Below are positions 17,514-25,870 of a stretch of 64,000 bases of DNA, piece after piece (within the stretch, counting starts at the first letter, position 1; each line of letters begins with the position of its first letter). The translations under genes and the position numbers were made by a program. Source of the DNA: MED-G105 sp039025235 (GTDB taxonomy: Bacteria > Pseudomonadota > Alphaproteobacteria > Caulobacterales > Parvularculaceae); contig JBCCOS010000016.1 of NCBI GenBank assembly GCA_039025235.1, positions 15,640 to 79,639 on the forward strand. The letters run 5' to 3'. Below the pieces are notes generated by a model. It saw only the letters and a program-made list of their open reading frames with translations, did not search any database and was not told the DNA's origin.

Positions 17514-18764
17514 TTAAAACCGAAACCGCTCAATTGCGATTTGTTTGGGAAGTTTTGGCGCCGGGTCGCCATCTACGAGCTGCGTGATCATGTCCGCTGT
17601 GACGGGGGCCAAGGTGAGCCCTAGATGGTTGTGGCCGAATGCGTAAAACAGGTTTTTCACAGCATTAGCGCGCCCAATGGCTGGCATATAATCTGGTAGC
17701 GTTGGGCGTGCACCAAACCATCTTCTTGGCTTTTCCTTAAAGCTCACACCCAATTCATCCGAATGTCGTTGAAGTAAGTCCCATTTGCGTTTGTCTGGTG
17801 ACGCATTCGGTTTTGAAAATTCTACCAATCCAGACACGCGGAGGCACTGTCTAAACCGTGTAAAGAGGATACCTCGTTCTTCGAAAACGACAATCGGCGT
17901 CTGTTCGGGCCAATTATCTACTGGCGCTTCGATATGGTAACCACGCTCGCAAATTAGCGGTACCTTGTAGCCCATTGATTGCATCAGGCTCTTTGAACCC
18001 GCCCCCGCTGCTACGACGATATAGTCCGTATTAATTCTATTTCCTTTCTCATCTAAAGCGGTAGCACCGTCTCCGACCCTGCTGATTTTTGCAATTTCTT
18101 TTTCTTTGACGGTTCCACCTGAATTTCGAAACCTCTCGATTATTGAATCTCGCACCTGGGGAAGGTCTGTTATGTGCCCCGTATTTTCGAAATATAGTGC
18201 ATGACAGATATTTGCCTGGAGCAAGGACGTGAGGCGTTTTTCATCATCCGATGTCGTTGCCCTAACACGGACATGGGCGTTATCTGGGACCGGAGCTTGC
18301 TGTTGATGTCTAAGCGCCGCTTTATTGGATTCTGAGACAACAAAGTGTCCGTCTTGAATTAATAGGCCCGTTTCGCCGAGTTCGCATAACAAGCTTTTCC
18401 AAGCCGGCATGGCCTTCGATAAAAGGCTGCTGAGAATATTTTTGGATTGGTTGAATTGCGACGGCCGAGCTGCCCAGCATAGCCTCATTCCGAAGGGCAT
18501 CCAATGGGGCAAAGACCCCAACGGAAAATCGACCGGTCCCCCTCTAAAAATGTGCTTTTGGTAAATTGATATCATCGATGACCATGACGCAAGAGGGTCA
18601 ATTTGTTCAATGGCTATGTGTCCAGCATTGCCGAGGGATGGCGGCATATCTTGCGGTTGCCCTGTGTAAAGCTGCACATTCAATCCACGCTGCTGCAAGC
18701 GCAGTGCAATGGTGCAGCCAATAAATCCGCCACCGATGACAAGGGCGCTCTTTGTTGATTTCAC
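17514..18764 (-). CDS. FAD-dependent D-amino acid dehydrogenase, probable D-hydroxyproline dehydrogenase
   Basis: The 416-residue DadA/DAO-family flavoprotein has the N-terminal dinucleotide motif VIGGGFIGCTIAL, the mid-protein YIVVAAGAGS segment and the C-terminal FYAFGHNHLGLTLAPVTADM that closes the FAD site. With the neighbouring epimerase and deaminase genes it should oxidise cis-4-hydroxy-D-proline to pyrroline-4-hydroxy-2-carboxylate (the HypO/LhpB step). The start is GTG. It is transcribed away from the other pathway genes, and the 156-base divergent space holds a GntR-type palindrome. Alternatives are proline or other D-amino acid dehydrogenases; context favours hydroxyproline. Confidence 0.85.
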   Translation of the reverse strand: MKSTKSALVIGGGFIGCTIALRLQQRGLNVQLYTGQPQDMPPSLGNAGHIAIEQIDPLASWSSMISIYQKHIFRGGPVDFPLGSLPHWMPFGMRLCWAARPSQFNQSKNILSSLLSKAMPAWKSLLCELGETGLLIQDGHFVVSESNKAALRHQQQAPVPDNAHVRVRATTSDDEKRLTSLLQANICHALYFENTGHITDLPQVRDSIIERFRNSGGTVKEKEIAKISRVGDGATALDEKGNRINTDYIVVAAGAGSKSLMQSMGYKVPLICERGYHIEAPVDNWPEQTPIVVFEERGILFTRFRQCLRVSGLVEFSKPNASPDKRKWDLLQRHSDELGVSFKEKPRRWFGARPTLPDYMPAIGRANAVKNLFYAFGHNHLGLTLAPVTADMITQLVDGDPAPKLPKQIAIERFRF

Positions 18765-18812
18765 CGAAGTTCACCATGAAAACAAAATTCAAAACGATAC
18801 TAGACGTTCAAA

Positions 18813-18824
18813 ATCGTATACGAT
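18813..18824. promoter_or_regulatory. perfect palindrome ATCGTATACGAT, candidate GntR/FadR-type operator
   Basis: This 12-bp perfect palindrome with a GTATAC core lies in the divergent promoter of the dehydrogenase (-) and deaminase (+) genes. FCD-type GntR repressors typically bind short palindromes of this form, and one is encoded by this cluster at 20848. Assignment of that regulator to this site is inference. Confidence 0.55.
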
Positions 18825-18920
18825 ATACGCAAAAAAGAAAATAACTACATCAATAAATCGAGCATTTTTTGCAACTGATTTGGTTGAAGAAATGGCTCTA
18901 GCCTGGAGAGCGAGAGAATT

Positions 18921-19844
18921 ATGGAAAATTTAAGCCCATCTTGGTCCGGCGTATTTCCCGCGTCGACAACGCAGTTTTCTGAGACTGGTGACGTTGATCT
19001 CGATGCAACCCAATCGGTGCAGGCGAAGCTTATTGATGATGGTGTTGATGGCCTGATTATTCTTGGTACGGTTGGGGAAAATAATTCACTTGAGCCATCA
19101 GAAAAACTAAGTGTTATCCGCGCGGCACGAGAAGCCGTAGGAGACAAGCGTCCTGTACTATGTGGGGTTTCCGAGCTAACGACGGCGCGTGCGGTCAAGT
19201 TTGTCAAAGATGCCGAAGAAGCCGGCGTAAGCGGTCTAATGGTTTTGCCAGCAATGGTATATGTGCCAAAAGAAGAAGAGCTTTCAGCACACTTCAAAAC
19301 CGTTGCTGAAGCAACCGGTCTTCCGATCATGCTCTATAATAATCCATCAGCTTACCGAACAACAATAGGGTTGGAGGTATTAAAAGAGTTAAGCAAGGTT
19401 CCAAACATCGTGGCCATAAAAGAAAGCGCTCCTGACTCACGGCGGTTTACCGATGTCATTAACGCGATTGGCGATGACTTGATTTTATTTGCCGGTTTAG
19501 ACGATGTTGCGCTTGAAGGGTTGTTGTTGGGCGCGCGTGGGTGGGTGTCTGGACTAACGAATGCTTTCCCGAACGAATCGGTCGCGCTCGTCGCTGCCGT
19601 GAAGGCTGGTGATCTTGAAGGTGCCCGAGAAATTTATCGTTGGTTTATGCCCCTTCTTCACCTTGATGCTGTTCACGATCTTGTGCAGTCAATTAAATTA
19701 GCAGAGGAAATCATGGGACGAGGGTCCGAACGGGTACGGATGCCAAGAATGGTTCTTTCTGGCGAAAGGCGGCAAGAGGTCGTTCAAATGGTTGAGGCCG
19801 CTGCTGCATCACGACCGACCGAGATCGTCGCTCGTTATACATAG
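18921..19844 (+). CDS. DapA-family lyase, probable pyrroline-4-hydroxy-2-carboxylate deaminase
   Basis: The 307-residue TIM-barrel enzyme of the dihydrodipicolinate synthase family has Schiff-base lysine K167 (NIVAIKESAPDS), the catalytic tyrosine region IMLYNNPSAYRT and the N-terminal TQFSETGDVDLD. In hydroxyproline breakdown this family converts pyrroline-4-hydroxy-2-carboxylate to 2-oxoglutarate semialdehyde and ammonia (HypD/LhpC step). A ribosome site (gagag) precedes the ATG. It is first in a plus-strand operon: the epimerase starts 8 bases after its stop. True DapA is unlikely because the neighbours are all hydroxyproline-type. Confidence 0.86.
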   Translation: MENLSPSWSGVFPASTTQFSETGDVDLDATQSVQAKLIDDGVDGLIILGTVGENNSLEPSEKLSVIRAAREAVGDKRPVLCGVSELTTARAVKFVKDAEEAGVSGLMVLPAMVYVPKEEELSAHFKTVAEATGLPIMLYNNPSAYRTTIGLEVLKELSKVPNIVAIKESAPDSRRFTDVINAIGDDLILFAGLDDVALEGLLLGARGWVSGLTNAFPNESVALVAAVKAGDLEGAREIYRWFMPLLHLDAVHDLVQSIKLAEEIMGRGSERVRMPRMVLSGERRQEVVQMVEAAAASRPTEIVARYT

Positions 19845-19852
19845 GACGAAAA

Positions 19853-20851
19853 ATGCGCCATGTGTTTCAATGTTTAGACGGTCACACGGCAGGCAATCCG
19901 GTGCGTCTGGTTTCGGGCGGTGCCCCAATGGTACGCGGCGAGACAATGTCGTTTCGTCGCGCGGATTTTGTCGAGCGTTTTGATTGGATCAGGCAATCGC
20001 TTTGTTTTGAACCACGTGGACATGATATGATGTCGGGTGGTTTCTTATATCCACCGCTTTCTGAGGGTGCTGATTGTGCGATCCTCTTCATGGAGACAAG
20101 TGGATGTCTACCAATGTGTGGGCACGGATTAATAGGCCTTTTGACATTTTCGCTTGAAGCGGGCTTGGTGCAACCGCGCAAACCGGGGCAATTATCTGTG
20201 GAAACGCCAGCAGGTCTCATTGATATTAGTTTCAAGAAAGATGGCGACAAAGTTACATCGATAAAATTCAGAAACATTCCAAGTTATCTTGCCGCTCGAA
20301 ACATTAAAGTGACGGTGCCAGAGCTTGGTGAGTTAAGTATTGATGTCGCCTATGGCGGTAATTTTTATGCAATCATTGAACCTCAGGGTTGCTACAGCGG
20401 AGTAGATAATCTCGGTGTTGACGGCATATTGAGGTTAAGTCCCATGATTAGAAACATTGTTAGGCAGGTGATCGAGCCTGTTCACCCAAAAGACCCATCG
20501 ATCCGCGGCGTTTCCCATATCCTTTGGGTGGATCATGATTTTAGTTCCAACGCCGACGGTCGAAATGCCGTTTTCTATGGTGATAAAGCAATTGATCGAA
20601 GCCCATGCGGCACAGGTACGTCTGCACGCATGGCACAGCTTTGTGCGCACGGTCGATTGAAGAAAGGCGATTCATTTCGGCACGAGAGTTTCATTAAGAG
20701 TTGCTTTTCCGGGCGTGTCGAAGAGAATACGCGTGTTGGTGATTTCGACGCTATTGTGCCAAGTATCGAAGGAACGGCCTATCTAACGGGCTACAACACA
20801 ATAATCGTCGACGATAAAGATCCTTACTGGTCTGGGTTTCAAGTGGTATGA
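19853..20851 (+). CDS. 4-hydroxyproline 2-epimerase (proline racemase family)
   Basis: The 332-residue proline racemase-fold protein has both catalytic cysteines: C89 in PMCGHG and C252 in SPCGTGTSA. The paired cysteines indicate a racemase/epimerase and argue against trans-3-hydroxyproline dehydratase, in which one is replaced. It interconverts trans-4-hydroxy-L-proline and cis-4-hydroxy-D-proline, the first step of the pathway. A ribosome site (aggac) precedes the ATG by a short gap. Its stop overlaps the start of the regulator gene (ATGA), showing translational coupling. Confidence 0.9.
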   Translation: MRHVFQCLDGHTAGNPVRLVSGGAPMVRGETMSFRRADFVERFDWIRQSLCFEPRGHDMMSGGFLYPPLSEGADCAILFMETSGCLPMCGHGLIGLLTFSLEAGLVQPRKPGQLSVETPAGLIDISFKKDGDKVTSIKFRNIPSYLAARNIKVTVPELGELSIDVAYGGNFYAIIEPQGCYSGVDNLGVDGILRLSPMIRNIVRQVIEPVHPKDPSIRGVSHILWVDHDFSSNADGRNAVFYGDKAIDRSPCGTGTSARMAQLCAHGRLKKGDSFRHESFIKSCFSGRVEENTRVGDFDAIVPSIEGTAYLTGYNTIIVDDKDPYWSGFQVV

Positions 20852-21612
20852 ATAAAAGAAAGACAAAGAAAAATAAAACTGCTGATAAATCACCAACGGA
20901 AGATGCGTTGATCGTACCAACGAATTTTCAAGTGCGAACGCTAGCGGACCGTTTAGCCGACGTCGTACGTGAACAAATCATCTTGGGCGAAATTGCTCCT
21001 GGAATTGCGATTAAGCAAGATGTTTTAGCCGCTAAGCTTAATGTGAGCAAAATACCAATACGCGAGGCGTTATCCCGGCTTGAACAGGATGGAATTGTTC
21101 ATTCCATACCGAACCGTGGTTTTGTGGCGACGTCAATGACCACCGCAGAGGCCGAGGAGGTCTTTGCGCTGCGGTTGCAAATAGAACCGGATGCCGCGGC
21201 AAGGGGGGCTAAGGGGGCTACACAAAGTGATCGCAAAGACGTCAAAATGATTCTCTCAAATCTAGCGCGCGCCAGTCAGCGCGGAGAAAGCACCGTTGGC
21301 CTTCTCCATCGAAATTTTCATCTTGCGCTGGTCAAACCGGCAGGGCGCGATCTGACGCTGAATTTAACAGCGCGTCTCCACGTGATTGCTGAAAGATATG
21401 TCCGAAAGCACCTCGAGCCGCCTGGCCGTCCAGGTCGAGCACAAGACGAGCACTATGAAATGCTTGATGCTTGGTGTGCTGGCGATGGTTCTACTGTCCG
21501 AAGATTAATGCGGTTGCATATAAAACAGACAGCGCAGGAGTTACGGCAAGAACTTAAAACTATTGAACGCGCTGTTCCGGCACTAAAAAGAGCTTCACGA
21601 TTAAGAAAGTAG
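20848..21612 (+). CDS. GntR family (FadR/FCD subfamily) transcriptional regulator
   Basis: The 254-residue protein has a basic N-terminal tail and a winged helix-turn-helix at about 30-95 (LADVVREQIILGEIAPG, KLNVSKIPIREALSRLEQDG, IPNRGFVAT). An all-helical FCD ligand domain with histidines typical of its metal site (NFHLALV, DEHYEML, RLHIKQTAQEL) follows. It overlaps the epimerase gene by 4 bases and precedes the semialdehyde dehydrogenase by 5. It probably represses the cluster and is released by a pathway intermediate; the palindrome at 18813 is the likely site. Confidence 0.9.
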   Translation: MNKRKTKKNKTADKSPTEDALIVPTNFQVRTLADRLADVVREQIILGEIAPGIAIKQDVLAAKLNVSKIPIREALSRLEQDGIVHSIPNRGFVATSMTTAEAEEVFALRLQIEPDAAARGAKGATQSDRKDVKMILSNLARASQRGESTVGLLHRNFHLALVKPAGRDLTLNLTARLHVIAERYVRKHLEPPGRPGRAQDEHYEMLDAWCAGDGSTVRRLMRLHIKQTAQELRQELKTIERAVPALKRASRLRK

Positions 21613-21617
21613 TTTCT

Positions 21618-23150
21618 ATGACCCTTACTGGTAAAAACTTTATTGCTGGGGAACGCGTCTCATCGGCTGAACAATTTAACGCAAAAGATGCAACAACTGG
21701 TGAATTTCTTGAGCCGCCATTTGCGATCGCATCCGATGCCGATGTTGCTGAGGCTTGTTGCAAGGCCGATGCAGCTTTTGATGAATTCAAGGATATGCCC
21801 GCTCAGGCGCGGGCAACTTTTATTGATGCAATTGCCGATACGATTGCCGATACCGGTGACGACATTATAGATCGTGCCCAGAAGGAAACGGCATTACCAC
21901 GCCCTCGGCTTGAGGGCGAGCGTGGTCGAACGGTTGGTCAACTGAAAATGTTCGCTAATCAGCTGAGGACGGACGATGTTCACGATAAACGTACGATTGC
22001 AAGTGACCCAAACCGAGCGCCGATACCGCAGCCAAAATTAGATTTTCGTCGCGTTGGGATTGGGCCAGTTGCTATCTTTGGCGCCTCAAATTTTCCGCTG
22101 GCATTCTCTGTCGCGGGTGGCGATACCGCGTCGGCACTCGCGGCGGGATGTCCGGTTGTTGTGAAAGGGCACCCGGCACACCCTGGGGTAAGTGAATATG
22201 TGGCAAAGGCGATTTTGAATGTTATTGAGCAGTTTAAATTACCCGCAGGCATATTTTCATTGGTGCACGGGGGAATCGAAACCGGTCAAGCATTAGTCCG
22301 TAATGACTATATTAAAGCGGTTGGCTTTACGGGCTCAAGGCGTGGTGGAAAAGCAATCATTGATCTTGCGGCGCAACGGCTGGAGCCAATACCTGTCTAT
22401 GCTGAGATGAGCAGTATCAACCCTGTGATCTTCGCGCCGGGTGCCTTGGCGCAACGTGCTGAATCATTGGCTGAAGCATTTGTCGGGTCCCTGACACTCG
22501 GCGTCGGTCAATTTTGTACAAATCCAGGGCTCATCATCGCGATTGAAGGAAATGACTTCGATCGGTTCAAGGCTTCTGCAATATCCGCATTGTCTCAAGT
22601 AACGCCCGTGCCTATGCTAACGCAGGAAATTAAATTAAACTTTGAGAGATGTGTTTCGGCTTTGAGGAATAACGCAGCAGTTTCGGAGGTTTCTTCGGAC
22701 AATGATTCTACGGACTCAAAAGGTGCGAGTGGCGTTCTTTTTGAAACGACGGCTCATGCATTTATCAATGATCGAACCCTACAAGATGAAGTTTTTGGTC
22801 CAGCTGCTGTGATCGTTCGGTGTAAAGACGAAGAAGAGGTCGCGGCAATTATGAAAGCGATAGAGGGTCAATTGACAGCAAGCCTCCACCTCCAAGAACA
22901 AGATGAGGATGATATTTCTTTCGCAAGCGCTTTAAGGCCAGTTTTGGAAAGAAAGGTTGGTCGTTTGATTGTGAATGGATGGCCAACGGGTGTTGAGGTC
23001 TCACCAGCGATGGTGCATGGCGGTCCTTATCCCGCAACATCGGACGTTCGGACGTCGTCTGTTGGTACTATTGCGATTGAGCGGTTCTTACGTCCGGTTT
23101 GTTATCAGGATTTCCCTTCAGCACTATTACCTGAAACATTCCGTACATAG
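21618..23150 (+). CDS. 2-oxoglutarate semialdehyde dehydrogenase (ALDH family)
   Basis: The 510-residue aldehyde dehydrogenase has the N-terminal NAD(P)-fold segment GPVAIFGASNFPLAFS, the FTGSRRGG nucleotide loop, the general-base region YAEMSSINPVI and catalytic C300 in GQFCTNPG. Length and these motifs match the ketoglutaric semialdehyde dehydrogenase subfamily. It oxidises 2-oxoglutarate semialdehyde to 2-oxoglutarate, the last step of hydroxyproline breakdown, feeding the TCA cycle. It is the last gene of the operon and is followed by a palindromic repeat that may end transcription. Confidence 0.9.
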   Translation: MTLTGKNFIAGERVSSAEQFNAKDATTGEFLEPPFAIASDADVAEACCKADAAFDEFKDMPAQARATFIDAIADTIADTGDDIIDRAQKETALPRPRLEGERGRTVGQLKMFANQLRTDDVHDKRTIASDPNRAPIPQPKLDFRRVGIGPVAIFGASNFPLAFSVAGGDTASALAAGCPVVVKGHPAHPGVSEYVAKAILNVIEQFKLPAGIFSLVHGGIETGQALVRNDYIKAVGFTGSRRGGKAIIDLAAQRLEPIPVYAEMSSINPVIFAPGALAQRAESLAEAFVGSLTLGVGQFCTNPGLIIAIEGNDFDRFKASAISALSQVTPVPMLTQEIKLNFERCVSALRNNAAVSEVSSDNDSTDSKGASGVLFETTAHAFINDRTLQDEVFGPAAVIVRCKDEEEVAAIMKAIEGQLTASLHLQEQDEDDISFASALRPVLERKVGRLIVNGWPTGVEVSPAMVHGGPYPATSDVRTSSVGTIAIERFLRPVCYQDFPSALLPETFRT

Positions 23151-23249
23151 AATATTTTCCGACCAGTTGGCTACTGGTCCATGGGTCAGGAAATCGGAAT
23201 AATCAAAGGCCTAAAGCCGTTCAGCGATAAAATATTGAAAGTAAAGGCC

Positions 23250-23350
23250 TTAAAGCGCCTCCGTTTCAATTGGAATCGGAAGGGCGCTTTAAGTTGTTGA
23301 TTTTACGCATTTCCTTCACGCTAACCGCACACACTTGGCTTGCAAAGGCT
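23250..23350 (+). repeat. palindromic intergenic repeat, copy 1
   Basis: A hairpin at 23250-23292 with arms TTAAAGCGCC / GGCGCTTTAA around a CAATTG-like loop is followed by a conserved tail containing gcatttcct and ccgcacacactt. The same head and tail recur in inverted orientation at 58689-58796 with high similarity. It sits between convergent genes. Confidence 0.8.
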
Positions 23351-25345
23351 TTAGTGTTGGAGTCCAATTAGATTGAATAAAAACATTGCTGGCCAGGCGG
23401 CGATCGCGCCAAGAGCCAGTAGGCTTAAATGCATTTTTATCAGTACTGCTCTTTTCCCGCCTCCATAAAGGCCGCGGGCCCAAGCGACAATAGAACTAGC
23501 AACAACGGCTAATCCAAGCAGAAAATAGACATTCATCAATAATACGGCCGTTACAACTCTTGTTGTGTTGCCGTTGTAATAATCCACCTCAAGAATACCA
23601 TCTTGTCGCTCATATCCAAAGAAAATCAGTATCGGTAGTATAACGACACAGATGCCTAGACCTAATGATAGCCATTTGATGCGGCTTTCGAGATTTTGGT
23701 ATTGACCCCATGCCAGAGCGAGTAAGGCAGAGAGCGTTACTCCAAAACTGATATACAATCCAGCATTTGCGAGCTTTGGGTTTTTTAATCCATTGCTCTT
23801 TCGCTTCGCAAAGCTAACATGTTGGTAAAGGAAGATCTCACCATTGGGTTGTAATTGCCGAAAAATCGCACGGCTTTGCTCGTAAAAACGCTCGTTACTA
23901 TTTTGCTTGGCATCGTAAACCCCTGGTGCACGTTTAAAGAAAGTTTTCCCATCAATAATGAGCTCGCCTTCTTTATCGCCCAGCTTAACGTCTGTTGTGC
24001 TAGTCTCCATGATGGTCGAATATGAACGAAGAGATCGGCGCTCAGTCCAATACGTCCCGGGCAGATCCCGATCATTGTTTGCCATGCCAGCAACACTTTC
24101 ATCAGCATCAACTTTGGGGAGGACTTCCTCCCCAAGTATTGCCTTAGGGAGAGCGTAGAGGTTTGCGCTTTCCCCTTTGGGCCCTTTATCGTTTTTAATG
24201 AGGCGTCCTTTACCGAAGACCTTTGCAATAGTGTCACCAATCGTCGGAGAAAGATCCCCGCGCAAAATAGTCACAACAAAGCCGGCTTTGCTTTCCGGTA
24301 AAATACCCATCAAACTCACTGTTCCGGGCAAACCACATCCGTGGCTGACCATCAATTCGTTTCCAAAGGTGTTACGGTAAAAGTGGAGCCCCATGCCCGG
24401 GTCTGATGCGTGATGACCAGAGTGACGAGCATGGAGTGATCGGCGCCCGTTTGCGGATAATACGTCTGGGTATGTCTTAGCGTCTTCGTCCGCATGCAGC
24501 GCTACGTATTTCAGCATATCTCTGGTGGATGTAATAAGCCCTCCAGAGGGTGCTGTCAGTGGGTGTTTGGGAAAAAACTTAACGTCTTGAAGTGAACCAT
24601 CTGGATAGATCGCATACGGTTGCGCTAGATTTGGCGGCTTTTCCAATGAATGGTGCATAAGTGCCGTATCCATGCCCAGTGGTTCGAAAATATTTTCATC
24701 GATATACGCCGCAAACGTCTGATTAGTGATATCCTCAATGGCCAATCCTTCTACCGCCACGCCGAGATTCGCATAGATGCCAACCGTGCCTGGCTTTCGT
24801 TCGATGTTTTCTAAAAACACCCTTTTAATTGACTCTGCATCTACTGGTACCCGGATTTCTTTATTTGTAGCCTGAGGTGTGTTGTGACCAGCCATGCCCG
24901 AGCTGTGGGTCATTAGTTGTCGGAACGTGACGTCGTCGCCGTAAGGTGGTGGTAATTGATAGCGTTTTAGGTATTTGTTGACCGGGTCATCAAGCGACGC
25001 AATCAAACCTCGTTCGACTAATTGCATTAATGCCGTTGCCGTCATCGTTTTTGAGGTGGAGCACATCCGAAAACGGCTTTGTTCCGGGTCTAGAGGGATT
25101 TGTTTTTGTTGATCTTGCCAGCCATACGCTTTCAAAAATAAGACGTCATTATCTTGTATAAGGCCGACGGAAGCTCCATTGATTTTTTTGTTCGAGAGGG
25201 CCGTCTCGAAATATTCGTCCGCCCAGGTCTCAATCTCTTTTCGGTCGAATTCTGTTCTAGCGTGAACAGGTTCGATTGTGCCCATCAACAAGCAAACGAA
25301 AAGCAAGAGTTTTGTAAGATGGTTTTCCATAGTCGAGTGACTCAA
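23351..25345 (-). CDS. exported beta-lactamase-fold serine hydrolase with C-terminal membrane region
   Basis: The 664-residue protein begins with a signal peptide (LLLFVCLLMGTIEPVHA). The class C beta-lactamase / DD-peptidase fold covers about residues 35-390, with the nucleophile motif S96-T-S-K99, a YAN second motif and an SHGCGLPG third motif. About 130 residues of unknown structure follow, then four or so membrane helices at the C-terminus. Such proteins cleave amide or ester bonds of D-amino acid peptides, lactams or esters. The membrane tail would anchor the catalytic domain in the periplasm. It stands alone between convergent and divergent neighbours. Substrate unknown. Confidence 0.85.
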   Translation of the reverse strand: MSHSTMENHLTKLLLFVCLLMGTIEPVHARTEFDRKEIETWADEYFETALSNKKINGASVGLIQDNDVLFLKAYGWQDQQKQIPLDPEQSRFRMCSTSKTMTATALMQLVERGLIASLDDPVNKYLKRYQLPPPYGDDVTFRQLMTHSSGMAGHNTPQATNKEIRVPVDAESIKRVFLENIERKPGTVGIYANLGVAVEGLAIEDITNQTFAAYIDENIFEPLGMDTALMHHSLEKPPNLAQPYAIYPDGSLQDVKFFPKHPLTAPSGGLITSTRDMLKYVALHADEDAKTYPDVLSANGRRSLHARHSGHHASDPGMGLHFYRNTFGNELMVSHGCGLPGTVSLMGILPESKAGFVVTILRGDLSPTIGDTIAKVFGKGRLIKNDKGPKGESANLYALPKAILGEEVLPKVDADESVAGMANNDRDLPGTYWTERRSLRSYSTIMETSTTDVKLGDKEGELIIDGKTFFKRAPGVYDAKQNSNERFYEQSRAIFRQLQPNGEIFLYQHVSFAKRKSNGLKNPKLANAGLYISFGVTLSALLALAWGQYQNLESRIKWLSLGLGICVVILPILIFFGYERQDGILEVDYYNGNTTRVVTAVLLMNVYFLLGLAVVASSIVAWARGLYGGGKRAVLIKMHLSLLALGAIAAWPAMFLFNLIGLQH

Positions 25346-25870
25346 AATTGGGACTAGCGCATTGCGTGTTGTTCGGTTTATGCGTCAAAAGCAACGCGTG
25401 ATTTTTCAGCCATCGTACGGTAACGATTGCCGTTGCTGGCGAAAAGCTTCTTCAACAGGAGCTTAAATAGAGTCCTATACGTTCTCGATGTATGCCCATG
25501 GGGTGTTACAGCGTGTCAACCTGGTAATGACCTTGAACGGGCCATTGGATTTAATTATGCGCAATCGACGTTTTTTCGTGCAACTCTCGCAGCAATGTAT
25601 CGCCATACCGTCAGGTATTCTAGAAATGGCTTGACGAGTTTGCCGTCTTTCTATTGCTAAGGGATAGAAATTTCGCGCTAACCCCAACCAAGTATTTCCA
25701 TTGATTGTTTGGCTATTTTGTTCACTTCGAAAGCTGTCGTGACGCGATTATCCATAATTACTCCCTTAAAGTGTCAAGAATTCCGCTGAACTGAAAAAAA
25801 TCCGTAAAATTTTTACGGGTTTTGGCGGTGGGCGGCGTCTTCAAGATATTAGTGGATGTGAGCGCCTTGC
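25346..25870. other. intergenic region upstream of the TonB receptor operon
   Basis: About 525 bases separate divergent genes. No coding frame with a recognisable product was found. It should contain promoters in both directions; the only conspicuous structure is the 17-base inverted repeat at 25802. Confidence 0.4.
25802..25818. promoter_or_regulatory. inverted repeat CCGTAAAA-t-TTTTACGG upstream of TonB receptor
   Basis: Arms of 8 bases are perfect around a single base, so a protein-binding site is more likely than a terminator hairpin. It lies about 50 bases before the first TonB receptor frame. The 12-mer tccgtaaaattt that forms its left part recurs at 39717, upstream of the ECF sigma gene. 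Confidence 0.45.

Noticed and set aside
25427..25687. Small frames on both strands upstream of TonB receptor 1
   Set aside because: No recognisable domain, no ribosome site, and the frames mirror each other.
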